DNA from: Lutraria lutraria | Lineage: Eukaryota > Mollusca > Bivalvia > Venerida > Mactridae | Reading direction: 5' to 3' | Assembly: GCA_964023205.1 (NCBI GenBank) | Contig: OZ026833.1 | Coordinates: forward strand, 40,827,137 to 40,891,136 | Length of the DNA stretch: 64,000 bases | Part shown: positions 1-11,400 of the stretch, one piece after another | How positions within the stretch are numbered: position 1 is the first letter of the stretch | Layout of the letters: each line of letters opens with the position of its first letter | Program-made: the position numbers and the translations under genes | Notes under the pieces: model-generated | Told to the model about the DNA's origin: nothing | The model's database searches: none | Seen by the model: the letters and a program-made list of their open reading frames with translations, nothing else

Positions 1-663
1 TGGTGGTAAGTGTGATGTTGGGCCCATCTAACTAGCTAAATCCCCTAGTAGCTTTGCTGCAGGACATTATAGGTGGGGAAATAGTATTTTGTCCTCCATT
101 TTTTGTATAAGTTAAGGGTAGGGGATTTGAGGGATGGTGTATTTTGGGGAAGGCGGGGTGTTTTTTATGATTCTATTTTAATGAATGTTTTTAATGTTCA
201 GTGTGTGTTGTTTACAAGCATCTTTATTTATTAGTGGTTAAGTTTACTGACTGAATTCAAATTTCTGAGTCTATGGCTAAGCTAAAGATAATGGCTGGGC
301 CTACGTTCCGTTCGTGTTAAGCAGATATCGTGTAAGTTATCACTCATAGCTAACTTGTTAATCCTGTTTACCATATAACTTAAAGAAAACATTTCTCATA
401 CCTTCTCCTTTTCATCTTCCAGCCGTTAAGCACTATATTGTTTAGAACAGGCGTTTAACCATATTCTTTGGATTGTGACTGACTTGAAAGTCGGCTAGAA
501 ATTGTTTCTTTTAAAACATTATGTTATGCCAGTGGCGGTCTTTGATTAACACTTTCTTCCTGATATATTTATTTTCTTACTATGCAATATTTATCAAAAA
601 CATGTACATATATGAATGTTTCTTATCTTACTTGCATAATCATGCCTACATCATTTATTTAAG
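1..663. other. Non-coding: probable intron of homologue 1
   Basis: No exon resembling exons 1-5 of the paralogues was found here. A donor-like gtaagt sits at 6-11, directly after the first five bases, and the stretch is otherwise AT-rich with no recognisable repeat. It ends at the acceptor before 664. Confidence 0.4.
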
Positions 664-2159
664 CCCCCTGGAAAGACGCGGTTGTGACAGAGTTGAATAA
701 CTGTGTAATGGTTGGTTACGGTACAATAATCAGTGAGTATTTCTAATTTATTTCAAACTAACACATCTAGGTATACTAGGAGAATATACATAAATCAATG
801 TGTACGTATCTTTTGTTAAACGATTTATATTTTGTTATTATTAAGATATCATCAGAAAATTCCGTGTCCAAAGCAATGCATCTCTGAACCTCATAAGAAT
901 ACAGTGAGGACAAGTATATAAGTATAGACCTCTTTGTAATTCTTCCATGCGCATATAATATTGTAATATATGTAATTGCATTAGCATTATGTATTATCAG
1001 AGTTTGTTCAAGTTATGTAACGTGTATAATAATGGATACGAATGGGTATACATACGTGTGTATTCAGTATTTCCGAGTACAAACTATAACTACTGATCTG
1101 CAGAATTGATATAATATCCTTTTTATTGGCATATTCTGTGTGCATATGTGTTAAGTATTGAATGTGTATTGTGTATAATTGTGTGCAGTTTTTTATTGTG
1201 TATGACATTGTATCGTGTATGATTATGTATTTTGTAAAATTACGTGTTGTGTATACACGCGTTTTAACGTAATTGTGTTTTGTGTATCATTTTGTATTGT
1301 GCATTATTGTGTATAATGATGCATTTGTGTGGATTGTGTATAAATGTGTATATCATTGTATTCTAGATCCTGGATTTAAACAACCATGGTTCTTACATGA
1401 AGCAGAATCAAAAATAGCAAGTCGAGGCTTTTGTAAAAACATCACGGAAGATTTCTTTGATGAAATTTTCACCCAGAACCAGTTATGTTCAGTAGATTTT
1501 GAGGCTGGTGGATGCGACGTAAGTCTACATTTAGATAGAGGAGTCCATTAATTCATCCATTGTTCTTTAATAACAATCCATTTCGTTGAACTATTTTATT
1601 GTAGTACAGACAAACCTGCGAACAACTGTCACCCTTGGTAAGGATAAAACGTGTTTTGATTGACAAGTGACCCTTATTCGGAGGTTATTCTGTTAAAAAA
1701 AATACGTGTCCCTTTCAAATAATAGTCTTTATTCACTCGGTGGTCTTTATTCGAAGGTGGCCGCTAACACAGGTTTGACTACATTTGAAAAGGTGAATGA
1801 TATGCCTTTTCAGTATCTAAATTAAACCGGGATCTGATATCGTGTCATTAGTCAAAGCTAATAGCCAAAACATTCATTTTGAAACTAGTTTAAAGATAAC
1901 CATGCTCTCTTGTTCATGTTTGACTTTCGATAAATCAAGTATGATTATTTCTGTGTATATATGTATGTTGACATTGTATATTTCATATATCTGCGATATT
2001 TCATAGGGAGATGGTGGCGGACCTTATGTATGTTATGATGCTAATGCCAAAGCTCACCAAGTAGGGATATTGTCGTGGGGTACCGATAACTGCTGGATAG
2101 GGTACAATGTATATACGAGAGTCTCCAAGTTCGTGACATGGATAAACAGGCATAGTTAG
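664..2159 (+). CDS. Trypsin-fold serine protease homologue 1 (3' part, catalytic Ser195 replaced)
   Basis: Last three exons of an S1A-family gene: 664-732, 1367-1518 and 2007-2159 (stop TAG). Phases (1, 0) and lengths (69, 152, 153 nt) match exons 6-8 of the two paralogues on the - strand. Exon 6 carries the Cys136 region (NNCVMVGYGTI), exon 7 the 168-182 disulfide loop (FCKN to LCSV), and exon 8 the active-site loop and C-terminal helix (LSWG, VYTRVS, TWIN). The loop normally reading GDSGGP reads GDGGGP, so the nucleophile is Gly and no Ser remains in the motif. Position 189, Asp in trypsin, is Gly. Exons 1-5 (signal peptide to Asp102) must lie left of the window; a consensus donor (gtaagt) at 6-11 may be the end of exon 5. 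Likely a secreted, catalytically inactive binding or regulatory protein; the function is inference. The gene converges on paralogue 2. Confidence 0.82.
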
Positions 2160-2277
2160 AAAAATGAAAAAAACATCATTACTTGTATATTATAAACTCA
2201 CTCTATGATGCAAGTAAAATAATGTTTCATTTATAATGTGTTTTCTTTTTTATATTGATTCTTTGGTTGGTTCTTTT

Positions 2278-2345
2278 CGCGGCCCATTGGACAACTATGG
2301 TCATTTCAGAGCCGTCCTAGAGAGAGGAAAGACAAGATACAGAAA
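2278..2345 (-). repeat. SINE-type 3' tail fragment
   Basis: Read on the - strand it contains a gaccatagttgtccaatgg motif followed by gccgcgaaaag. The same core (gaccatagctgtcgaatggg) recurs at 32.5 and 51.1 kb. It lies just behind the stop of homologue 1. Confidence 0.4.
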
Positions 2346-2734
2346 GAGCAGAGCATTTCTATCCTTACTCTGTTAAATCTTTCCTTTATCTTTATCATGT
2401 CCTGCGTAAAGCACCGATACATGCTTCACCCGTTTCTTGTGTTTTCTTAATACAGTATTTGTTTGGATGGGGACGCTGAAAAGCGTTCCTGAAATAAAGA
2501 CAATCGACATAATTACATGTATACATAAACACATTGTCAATGTAAGTGTGCTCAATGCACATAATACAGAAATAGACATTATATTATGTAATCAATGCAA
2601 GGTATATAATACCAAAAATATATAAGAACAGACATGAAAGGGGTGGACAATATATTTGGGAACTTTTACTATAAAAATATCAATTTCAATCATAGGTGAA
2701 TGAGAATTTACTCATCGTGTGATTCAATGCATTT

Positions 2735-3960
2735 GTTACATCTCTCCAGGCGTGACGTAAGCCGACACGTGACAACACTCTCAACGCCGCCGTAATAGCA
2801 CTACCAAGCTCTTTCCGAGACTCAAATGTATAACTGATCTTTAACATTTGGAAAGAGAAAGAAATTACAGACAGCTAAATCTGCACTGAAGGTGGGTGTT
2901 GTAGATGATCGATGTTTAATTATGTCGTTATGGCCCTTACAACACGGCTGAGATGTATAAGAGCATTACAATAAATATGCAAAAGATTTTTGTGTCATTT
3001 GTGTATTGTTCATAAATGATCACTAAAGTGTTTCCCATTGTATAATAAGGTTGCACAGAAAAAAAAACACTTCAAACTATTTTGAACCATAATTCTTTTC
3101 ATGTGTTTAGACCCTTCTGCTCCCTTTAATTAGAAACTTTAAGCTGTTGATAGTTCTTTAAGACACTTTTATACATGTGTTTTTTTAAAGATTAATATCA
3201 GCATCAAGTTAAATCGGCGATATTGAAATAACCATGGCGGCCATTTTCAAAAATTTGGCGGCCATTTTGACAAATCTAAGTGGCTAACGTGCTTTCCTGA
3301 GAGAGTTGACCTTTGAGAGTTGAATATTCATGCTAAAGTATTTTAGTGCTTAGTGAAAGATTTTTCTAGTTATCGGCCCATCTATGATTGTAGTTTTCAT
3401 CGGTACCATGTGATTAAGAACTATACCCGAGGTGTCACAGAAAATGATTGACATGTCAATATTGACTTGACATGCTTTTACAGGGGATGGAGACGAACTA
3501 TGCTTTCAAACCGAATTATGTTGCTTACTTTTCGGCTCAACGAGTGGAACCGGGTGTCTTCACATGAAATTCAGAAAAACGACTCAAAAACAATATTTGC
3601 ACAAATTTACTTGGACCTGTATTTGCTGTGTTAAAAGTCTATGCACCCACCTAGCACAAACCGTCGCATAGCCATTCTTTCCGTTATTTAAAACATCTTA
3701 TGCTGTACCATAACTAACAGCAAACCCCTCAGCAACCTGTCGAGCAGTTATTTTCCTGTCTCGCTTAACAAGTGACTCTAAGACATGGTCGACATCATCT
3801 GTTTAATGCAGATTTTCCGTCAAGGACGGGGTCATCTGCGACAGAGACACGGCCGTCACTAAATCGGTGACAGCAGATTTAGAGACGGCAGATTCACCAT
3901 ATTTTCTACAAATCCGTTCTGACCTCGGTCATAGATTACCGACTTTTGCGTAGATTTTGA
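2735..3960 (-). pseudogene. Mariner transposase relic
   Basis: Blocks typical of mariner transposases appear in order on the - strand but in different frames: FSDGRVSVADDP near 3862-3826; VLESLVKRDRKITARQVAE, then VCARWVHRLLT (helix-turn-helix region, 3796-3615) with a stop between them; EPKSKQHNSV and SPSPVK (around 3540-3480); and LERCNKCIESHDE at the C-terminus (about 2755-2715). Stops and frameshifts throughout make it inactive. It sits in the gap where homologues 1 and 2 converge. The part between about 2850 and 3470 shows little transposase similarity and may hold a nested insertion. Confidence 0.75.
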
Positions 3961-3999
3961 CAACAGCTCTACAATTGTAAGCCTATCGTCTTCATCCTA

Positions 4000-4452
4000 A
4001 AGGACGAGTGGTTATGGTTTCAGACAAGTTACAGGCCTATCTGGCCCCTCACTGAGATGAACTGAAGTCGCAACCCGAACTAAATTCCACATGTGAAGAA
4101 ACGGTCTAGCTAGACTCTGGTAATTTTGTGATTTTACCGGACTGTAAGTTTAGGTTATTCAATCGTTAAAGCTGGAACAGTCGCCAAATGACCCTGGCTG
4201 TTGCTATGACGTTATACCTAAATGTTTTGCAATGAGTATTGTGCTGAGACGTAAATATATGAGATTAACTCTGACTGTTAGTTTCTTTATCAACAGATTA
4301 GGTTTTTCTTCATCGAAGCTTTTTGTAGACAAGTCAAAGAAAAGCAACAAGAAGCATTTAGTCATTAAAAAATACAATATCTTTCCATTTTAAGTTAATC
4401 AGGATCCACCCAAAATGTACTATAACTAACACAGATTTAATGCTAATTGTAT
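4000..4452. other. Intergenic, no gene seen
   Basis: Non-coding sequence between the mariner relic and the 3' end of homologue 2. From about 4450 it becomes alignable with the 3' flank of homologue 3 (18.42-18.52 kb), marking one edge of the duplicated block. Confidence 0.4.
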
Positions 4453-4458
4453 TTTATT
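4453..4458 (-). promoter_or_regulatory. Poly(A) signal of homologue 2
   Basis: AATAAA on the - strand about 95 nt beyond the stop codon at 4552. The homologous site behind homologue 3 is degenerate. Confidence 0.35.
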
Positions 4459-4551
4459 ATTTTTTTCTGCTCGTTTTAAAACGATATTTCACAAAAACAG
4501 AAGGCAATTTCCATGGTTGAATAAAGTTTTCCAAATTGCATCGAGTAAACT

Positions 4552-7500
4552 TTAACTAAGATTATCTATCCAGGATAAGAATTCCGATACTCTTATGTAG
4601 ACATTGAATCCTAGAAAGCAGTCAATGCTTCCATATGACAGAATGCCCATTTGGTAAGGGTTATCATAAGCATCGAAACACACCAAGGGTGATCCACCAT
4701 CTCCCTGTCGAATACAAACATTAATTAGTACAAGAAACACCACAAACATATTCAGTAGACTAAAGAACAGCCTTTTTGAACTGTTCATGGTTTATGTCAT
4801 TTATTACATCTTACTCAGATACACATTTAGATTAAAATGAAACTATGGTCAATGTGAAGACATACGAATCAATGTTAAATTCTATGTAATATATGTTTAC
4901 AAGTACATCGTGGTTTAACTTAACATGGTTACGTAAACCATGGAGAGAAAAAAAAACATTATGCATTTAAGACAATGAAGCAAACACGGTATATGTTACT
5001 AAGCGCCGAAAAGTAGGTTTTAATGTTTGGTTGTTATTAAGACTTAAGATCAGGTCCAATATATTCGTATAATAATTCTTTAGAAAATATAAATAATTGA
5101 AAAAAAATCTAATTTAATTCTACATCTAATTACCCAGGGGATGACGGCAATCATCAATATATTAATTTAAAAGACAAATACCAACCACATGATATTATCG
5201 TAATTATGAATCTGATTCCATGTATAAAGGTGGATTCAGCGTTAGGGATCATACATGTACGGTTGAACCATTAATGTAATAGAGCGAACAGCATTTATTA
5301 CAGAGATGTTTTATTCTAATAGTTCAAGTTTTAATTAAGTTTTCCTGTAAGAGGCCAAACCTTAATTGACAGAGGCTTTAAATGCTCATTTCCAATGTCG
5401 TAAATGATATATTTGGGATTTCCAGGCGGCCAATTTTCATTTCTAAGCAGTCAGCTCGGCCTCTGGTCGCCTCTTATTGGAAAATTGTATTTATCGGTAA
5501 ATCGCGTATAATATTCACTACAAAAGCAATACCTTTATTGTGTCTATTAATAAGAAATAACTTACATAACAAGATCCTTTATCATAGTCCTGGGTACACA
5601 AGAAGCGTTTGTTAAAGACTCCGTATTCACTGATATTTTCTTCAACATATCGCTTACAATACGTCCGCGATGCAATTTTTGCTTCGACTTCTCGTAACCT
5701 CTTTGCCATTGTACCTTTATCTAAAATTCAGAATTTAAATGCACTTTACAGACAAAAATAAATTAAGCAGGTATACATACAAAAATCACAATTTATAAGA
5801 AACAATTATGTGAAATGCAAAGTAAGTGGCATCATCAAACATTGAATACTAGTATACGAAATGAATATTAGCACATTTGAACAGCATTCTTCAAAGACGA
5901 TAATCAATGAGTCCGTAATAAGTGCATGTGATATGCAACCACATGCAAGTACTTTGTGCAAGCGCAAATGTACGGACGCACCTACGAGTGAACCTTTGTT
6001 GGGTGTTCATTTTGTTCTTTTGTACCCAACAAGACCCTTTAAAAGCAACAAGACCCCTACAGTACCCAACAAGTATCCTCTGGTGTGCCCAGGATACTAA
6101 ATTCATAAACGTTGCATAAACTTGCACAATAACGATTAGTAAACAATATATAAAATATATGAGAAAAGTTACTTATTTAAACGAATTCTTTGTATTCCTG
6201 TAAATAACGTGAACATGGATTTCTTTGTTAAAAAGCCATACAGATTTCTAATCACGTAATATGGTCAACAATATGAACCAAAATTTGGATGTTGTGGGAT
6301 CGAGCCCAGCTACCGACCATGTCTCCTTATCTGAGAAAGCAAACAGTTGCTTACGGAGGATAGGAGTCTAGTACTGTACTGGCTCTTCCCATGAGCGATG
6401 GTTAGGTGAACTGTCCGCCTCATATGACTCTCACTGTTGAAAAGGGGCGTAAAACTCGATGTAAACAACAACAAAAATATTTCAGATGTATTTTCACCCG
6501 CCGACGAGCTATCAAACGTTATCATACTGAGTGCTTATCTAATTTGTTTGAGTCATGAAAATGATGTGTCTATAACTAAGTATAAATCAACTATTCGCAG
6601 TGTTTTCACATATTGAGCAGTGAGCCCTAGTGTTCGATCAACTAGTCACATTGTGTCAGAGGAAAAGTCTGATTATCTAGAACAATACAGAAAGGACTTT
6701 TAATCCATGCTAATTTTATTACTCATATTCATGTTACACGAGGCTTGCTTTTTGACTTCACATCATAATAATACTATCATCGTTATTCAGTATTTAATTC
6801 ATTGTTGTGGAAGATTCAGATATCGTCTAGAAATTTGCCAATACTACATTACATCATAAAACACACCAAAGTAATAACCACCCGAATAAGATGCCATCTA
6901 GATAAATCGTTTTAGTGGGGTTCACGCCGTTTTTCAATACTATTTCATTATAAACGGCGGCCAAATCACCTTAGCATTTCCTTACCAGTAGTTGTTAACT
7001 ATTCCACAAGGAGCCGGCAACTTCTCAAAACAATGGACGAAAATCGACATTTGAAAACAAAACACACAAGAAAGAAGGTATATCATTAAGGTATCTGGCT
7101 TGTGTGTCAGGTCAAATCAAGTTTCACCAATTTATAGATTTAAAAACTAAACCATAATTATATACTAAAATAAACCCACTGTATAAAGTGCATTTGCAAG
7201 TAATTTGAAACAAATATTACATTTGATTGGTCTTCTATAAACCAATATCGCACGTAATTTACAAATTTTTGAACAACGACAACTACTCTGTATATAGGAA
7301 TATATTAAAACAAATAGCCTTAAAATGACTATAAATGTATAAAGCAGGGAACAGTGCCTCAATTTTTTATAACGTCCGCCGTTCGTTAGATATTTGACTT
7401 TAAAGAAATTCCGTACCCAGAACCCCGCTATTTATTACATAATACTCCATAGATAAAAAATGAAAACAATTATCTAAATTCTGAGGCACTATTCCCTAGA

Positions 7501-10500
7501 TTAACACTTCCGCTACAAAATGCATAAAACCGCTTTGAAATCCGTCATCAAATAAGACGGCAATGTTAATTCGAAAATGACACCTACTGTGTTTTTTAAG
7601 CTGAGCAATTAACAATTAAAGTGTGGGATCATTATCGTCTCATGAAATCAACGAATTTGATGCACCCCATTCAATATTGATAGCCAATCAAAATAGCTTA
7701 TGTTTACGGTTCAATAATTGAAACCACGGCCAGGTTTGATGTCTAGTAAGAGATTTTATAACAATTTTGTGTCATTAATGAATTAATAGTAGCATATCGT
7801 ACCAATACAATGCACATTACGTTAGAGATGTTTAACGCTGATAAAGAAAAGTCGATTAAGGGGTGCAGTATTTATTGCAATAAAACACAATTTTTGAGCG
7901 TTCGGTTAGAATGTTTTGTTGCTTGGTATTAAAGTGTGATATTTAATCTTTGTAAATAACGTAAAATATCATTTTACGTTATTTTGGCGATTTTAACCAA
8001 GCCAGATACGTTAAAGTGATTATATTATCGAATTGTTTGTTAGAGTTGAAAATGCATGAAGTTAGAACCTGAGGTGTGAGATAAATCGTATACTTTAGAA
8101 ATCAAGAATCCAGAGTCTGAATACTGTCTACTCACTATTTATCGTTCCGTATCCAGCCACAACACAATTATTAATATCCGTCAATGCATCGTCCTTCCAG
8201 GGGGCTATATAAAAAATGTTTAACAATTTTGTTTTTAAACAATCATACTAGAATTACATTTAGTGAACTGAAATATATTTCACCAGAATTACACTAGATC
8301 ATTCAGTTGACAGCCAAATTGTTACATAAATGGGTTCATTTGGATGACGGTTTGTACAGCAAAACAAGCTAAATCTCATAGTTAGAGAACATAACTGCCA
8401 AACCAAGAAAAATTACGGGAAAAGACGTAGGGGTAAATTGAAGAAGTAATCGATTTATGAAATCATGGATAACATATTGCAGTAAGAAGTACGGCTTGTA
8501 AGTCAATGGGAGAATGATTTTTCTATATAGAAGGTTACTGGGCCATACATACATGCCAAGTTTATTGAGTAAACGGACCGGTTGAATATCAAACGCTTCT
8601 TCAACTTTAAAACTGCAATGTCCCAATTTGGTCCGTTTTCGTAATATCTGTGCTAAATAAAAAATATGTGTGTTACTCTATTATCAAACTAAATGTAGGC
8701 CGCTTGCGTTCAAATTCCAAACATAATACATGTTGGGGGAAACGTGATGGAAAGCAAAATGCATCCAACATATATAATACAACATTCTTTTTATAAAAAA
8801 TGCACTGCTACTTTTACTCGTATAATACATGGTATTTTATTAATCAAGCCTATATCTACATACAAACCTTAAGCATATATCTGATTTTTTTCAAAACTAG
8901 AAAGAAACGGGGACAAAAATATTCCTCACAAGGGTTACTGCCTTGGAAAGCTCTTCAAAAGATATTGATGCCTCATTGTATATAAACAGTTCATATATAT
9001 ATATGTACTACCGCGGGATTATTTCATTAAAATTATAATTAAATTGTGAAATCATTAGTGCATGCGTTGAATGAGTTGAAACTTTTCAAAAGTTTTATTA
9101 CTATTGTAATTTTCTTCACGGGAATTCTCTGTTCAAAATAATCTCTTTTTCCCTGTATGAGATTTCCGGCTCTAATTGTGATGGAGTCTGCACTGTAACA
9201 CGAATGAAAACAAGTGTAGCATTAACAGCAAATGATAGCATGATCAAGATGCTCATTTATAGTATTCGAAAATATAAATAATCAGTACAATGAAAGAGTT
9301 CCAATTTATCATATTATGACAGACAGGCAAACAGTTTATTTGTCATGATCGACTACCACTTTGTCTTTGAATAACTTGATATATTTTACTAACATACACA
9401 ATATTTGTACAATACTATACTGGACATTAATGTTGTGCATAAAACATTTTTCATTTAAGATTGAACATCCATTCTAATAATGTAGAAGGTCCTCTTATCA
9501 CATTGTTTCTTGTTGTAAGCTTATGTTATGTTGAGTATTAAATTGGAAAATGTATCAAAATAATATCGCTTACTCTGCGCCATTCACGCAATCGGCAGTT
9601 GTCAAAATGGTGAATTGATTCAAAATGGAACCTCCACAGATGAATACTCCATCTTCATGAAGTGAAACCAACCATGGATATTCTCCTGCTGACGCTGGAC
9701 TATAGCGATATGAAATAACACAATACGTTGAATATTATGGCTTTCGATCATTTAAACAACTATTGTGCAATAACATAAAAACAGAATTTAGATTCTACAT
9801 TCATTTCGATCAGTATTCAATTCAAAGTTGTACGCCAGTGAGTAATAAACATAACCAGTGTGTCTGGGTACTATACTCCTATAACAATAATAAAGGCTTT
9901 ATTTTATGAGGCTACACATTTGGGGTTTCCCAATCTTCCATGTGGGCCTCTATAATAGTATATTCGTGCTGATATTTTTCTCTGCAAGTAGACATGATGC
10001 ACATTATAAACTAGTGATGGAGATCTAATGGGCTTATACATACTACGTCGTCAATAAATAATCCTGCTGGCGAAGAACGTACAAAGTTCAGAGATCAAAG
10101 CTCTCGTCCAGTATGATACAGCGTCAAAACCAGTAATGGTGTTACTATTGGGTACAGAAATTCAATATATCATGTTTCGATAAAATCATAAATGTGTATA
10201 AAAAGGATTTCTAGAAACATAAATAAAAATGTACTCACAAAAGTCCAACATTCCTAAAATACTAAATACCAAAAAAACGATACTCACTCTCCGCCTACTA
10301 TACGATCTTCAGCTTGTTCATTTTTCTCAGATTTTTCCGCAGACGCTAGTCCACTCCAACATCCCGAACCTGCAATTACCAGGTCACGTAATTCAGCATT
10401 ATTTAATATTTGCAACAATTTGGATCATTCTTTACAATTGGATATATGTATTGAATTTTTTCATGTTGTCCGAAAGAATTCATAAATTAATCATTGATAG

Positions 10501-10929
10501 TATTACTAAAAAATAATAAAGCCAACACCATCACATGTTTTAGTTTTGAAAACAATTATATTTCAAAAAATGTTTATTTATTACAATAATTATGGGTAGC
10601 AAACAATCATAGACTTGAACGTTCCGGTAAAATTCTTGACTTTTTGAACTTCATTAGATAGTGCCAAAATGATTTATGTGTTTTAATGCAGTTCATTGCT
10701 ACGTCGTCAATGATAGCAACGCTCGTGTAGTTTGTTTAAGACCGTTCCTAGATGAAGATATTCATCCGTTCATCGAATATTTCATAAGACAACGTTACCT
10801 AGCCGTAGCTTGTCTTTAACATGTTTCATGTAGTAGTATTTGCTTTACATCTCATTCATTAATTCATTACTTAAAATATTTTTTCTTACCGAAAATAAGG
10901 CAGATGAGTATTCCGGTTGCAGTCCCCAT
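4552..10929 (-). CDS. Trypsin-fold serine protease homologue 2 (H57D, S195G), complete
   Basis: Eight exons on the - strand: 10929-10890, 10369-10288, 9699-9574, 9192-9102, 8652-8553, 8204-8136, 5720-5566, 4704-4552; all GT-AG, phases 1,2,2,0,1,1,0; 816 nt, 271 residues. Signal peptide about 1-24 (hydrophobic, ends LASA), 12-residue charged propeptide, then the activation site EDR|IVGG at 36/37. The S1A fold is clear: CGGSIL, WDIAVLKL (Asp102 = D124), NNCVVAGYG, four canonical disulfides, and C-terminal SWIDNLS. The TAAHC motif is TTADC (His57 = D77) and GDSGGP is GDGGSP (position 195 = G224), so two triad residues are gone; 215 is Tyr. It should fold, be secreted and be cleaved by another trypsin-like enzyme but not hydrolyse peptides. 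Exon 5 uses the acceptor before 8652 because it keeps frame and has the better pyrimidine tract. Intron 6 contains a TTAA-flanked element and a SINE. Confidence 0.87.
6290..6475 (+). mobile_element. SINE copy (family A) in intron 6 of homologue 2
   Basis: Shares the series gctaccgaccatgtctcctt, ggaggataggagtctagtac, cgatggttaggtgaactgtc and a tail aaaaggggcgtaaaactcg with copies at 13.06 and 19.75 kb. The B-box position here is ggatcgagccc, slightly decayed. Confidence 0.6.
7086..8014. mobile_element. TTAA-flanked non-autonomous DNA transposon
   Basis: Begins TTAA-GGTATCTGGCTTG at 7086 and ends CAAGCCAGATACG-TTAA at 8014: a 12-bp perfect terminal inverted repeat (GTATCTGGCTTG) with TTAA on both sides, as for piggyBac- or Kolobok-type elements. 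No transposase frame inside. An internal inverted repeat (7346-7360 against 7483-7497, one mismatch) suggests a nested hairpin or smaller element. It is absent from the corresponding intron of homologue 3, so it inserted after the duplication or was lost there. Confidence 0.6.
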
Positions 10930-11400
10930 TATTCACACCTGGCAAGAGCAATTTTAGACTGAGATAAAATGCATTAAGCAACTTTTATAGAAAGTATGGA
11001 ATATACGCTTAGTTCAAACGGGTAATTCTCGATTAATTAAATTAAATCACTTGTGGCGAGGAATGACCTATGAGTTGACGGTTATTCGTGACTTATAAAT
11101 TTTTATTTTTTTATCATCAAAATCTTAATGAAATGTTTTAAACTTGATTTTATCGTCGGCTCTCATTAACTTTAAAATGAAGTGCCTTCAAGCAATCGGA
11201 CAGGCACATGATTTTGGTATCCATCATTTCATCTCTCTTCGCTGTTTTTCTTTGGCTCTTAGAAAGTCAGCTGATTTTGTAAGTTCCGTAGCTGTCAGGC
11301 AATACTTGAGTCAGTTCCCAAGTTGTCTTGAAAAAAATCTTGTGCAATTCTCATCTTACTAGTCCCCGATTTAGTGATTTTCCTAACATCCGATAGGTCT
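10930..11400. other. 5' flank of homologue 2, homologous to that of homologue 3
   Basis: Contains the TATA box, and around 11140-11400 a stretch that aligns by eye with 24700-24960 (shared cggctcacattaac-like and ttcctaac...aacatgagtga-like segments). No coding exon seen. Confidence 0.45.
10982..10989 (-). promoter_or_regulatory. TATA box of homologue 2
   Basis: TATAAAAG on the - strand, about 55 nt upstream of the ATG at 10929. It is followed by TTGCTTAATGCATTTTATCT, which aligns with the same stretch upstream of homologue 3. Expected transcription start is near 10959, giving a 5' UTR of about 30 nt. Confidence 0.5.

Noticed and set aside
4705..4788. ATG-initiated extension of the last exon of gene 2
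   Set aside because: The acceptor at 4705 and homology to gene 3 show the upstream part is intron.
5510..5565. Read-through of exon 7 into the intron
   Set aside because: A consensus gtaagt donor and the exact 155-nt exon length shared with gene 3 end the exon at 5566.
8369..8626. 85-codon open frame on the - strand
   Set aside because: Overlaps exon 5 of gene 2 in another frame; the frame giving WDIAVLKL is the real one.
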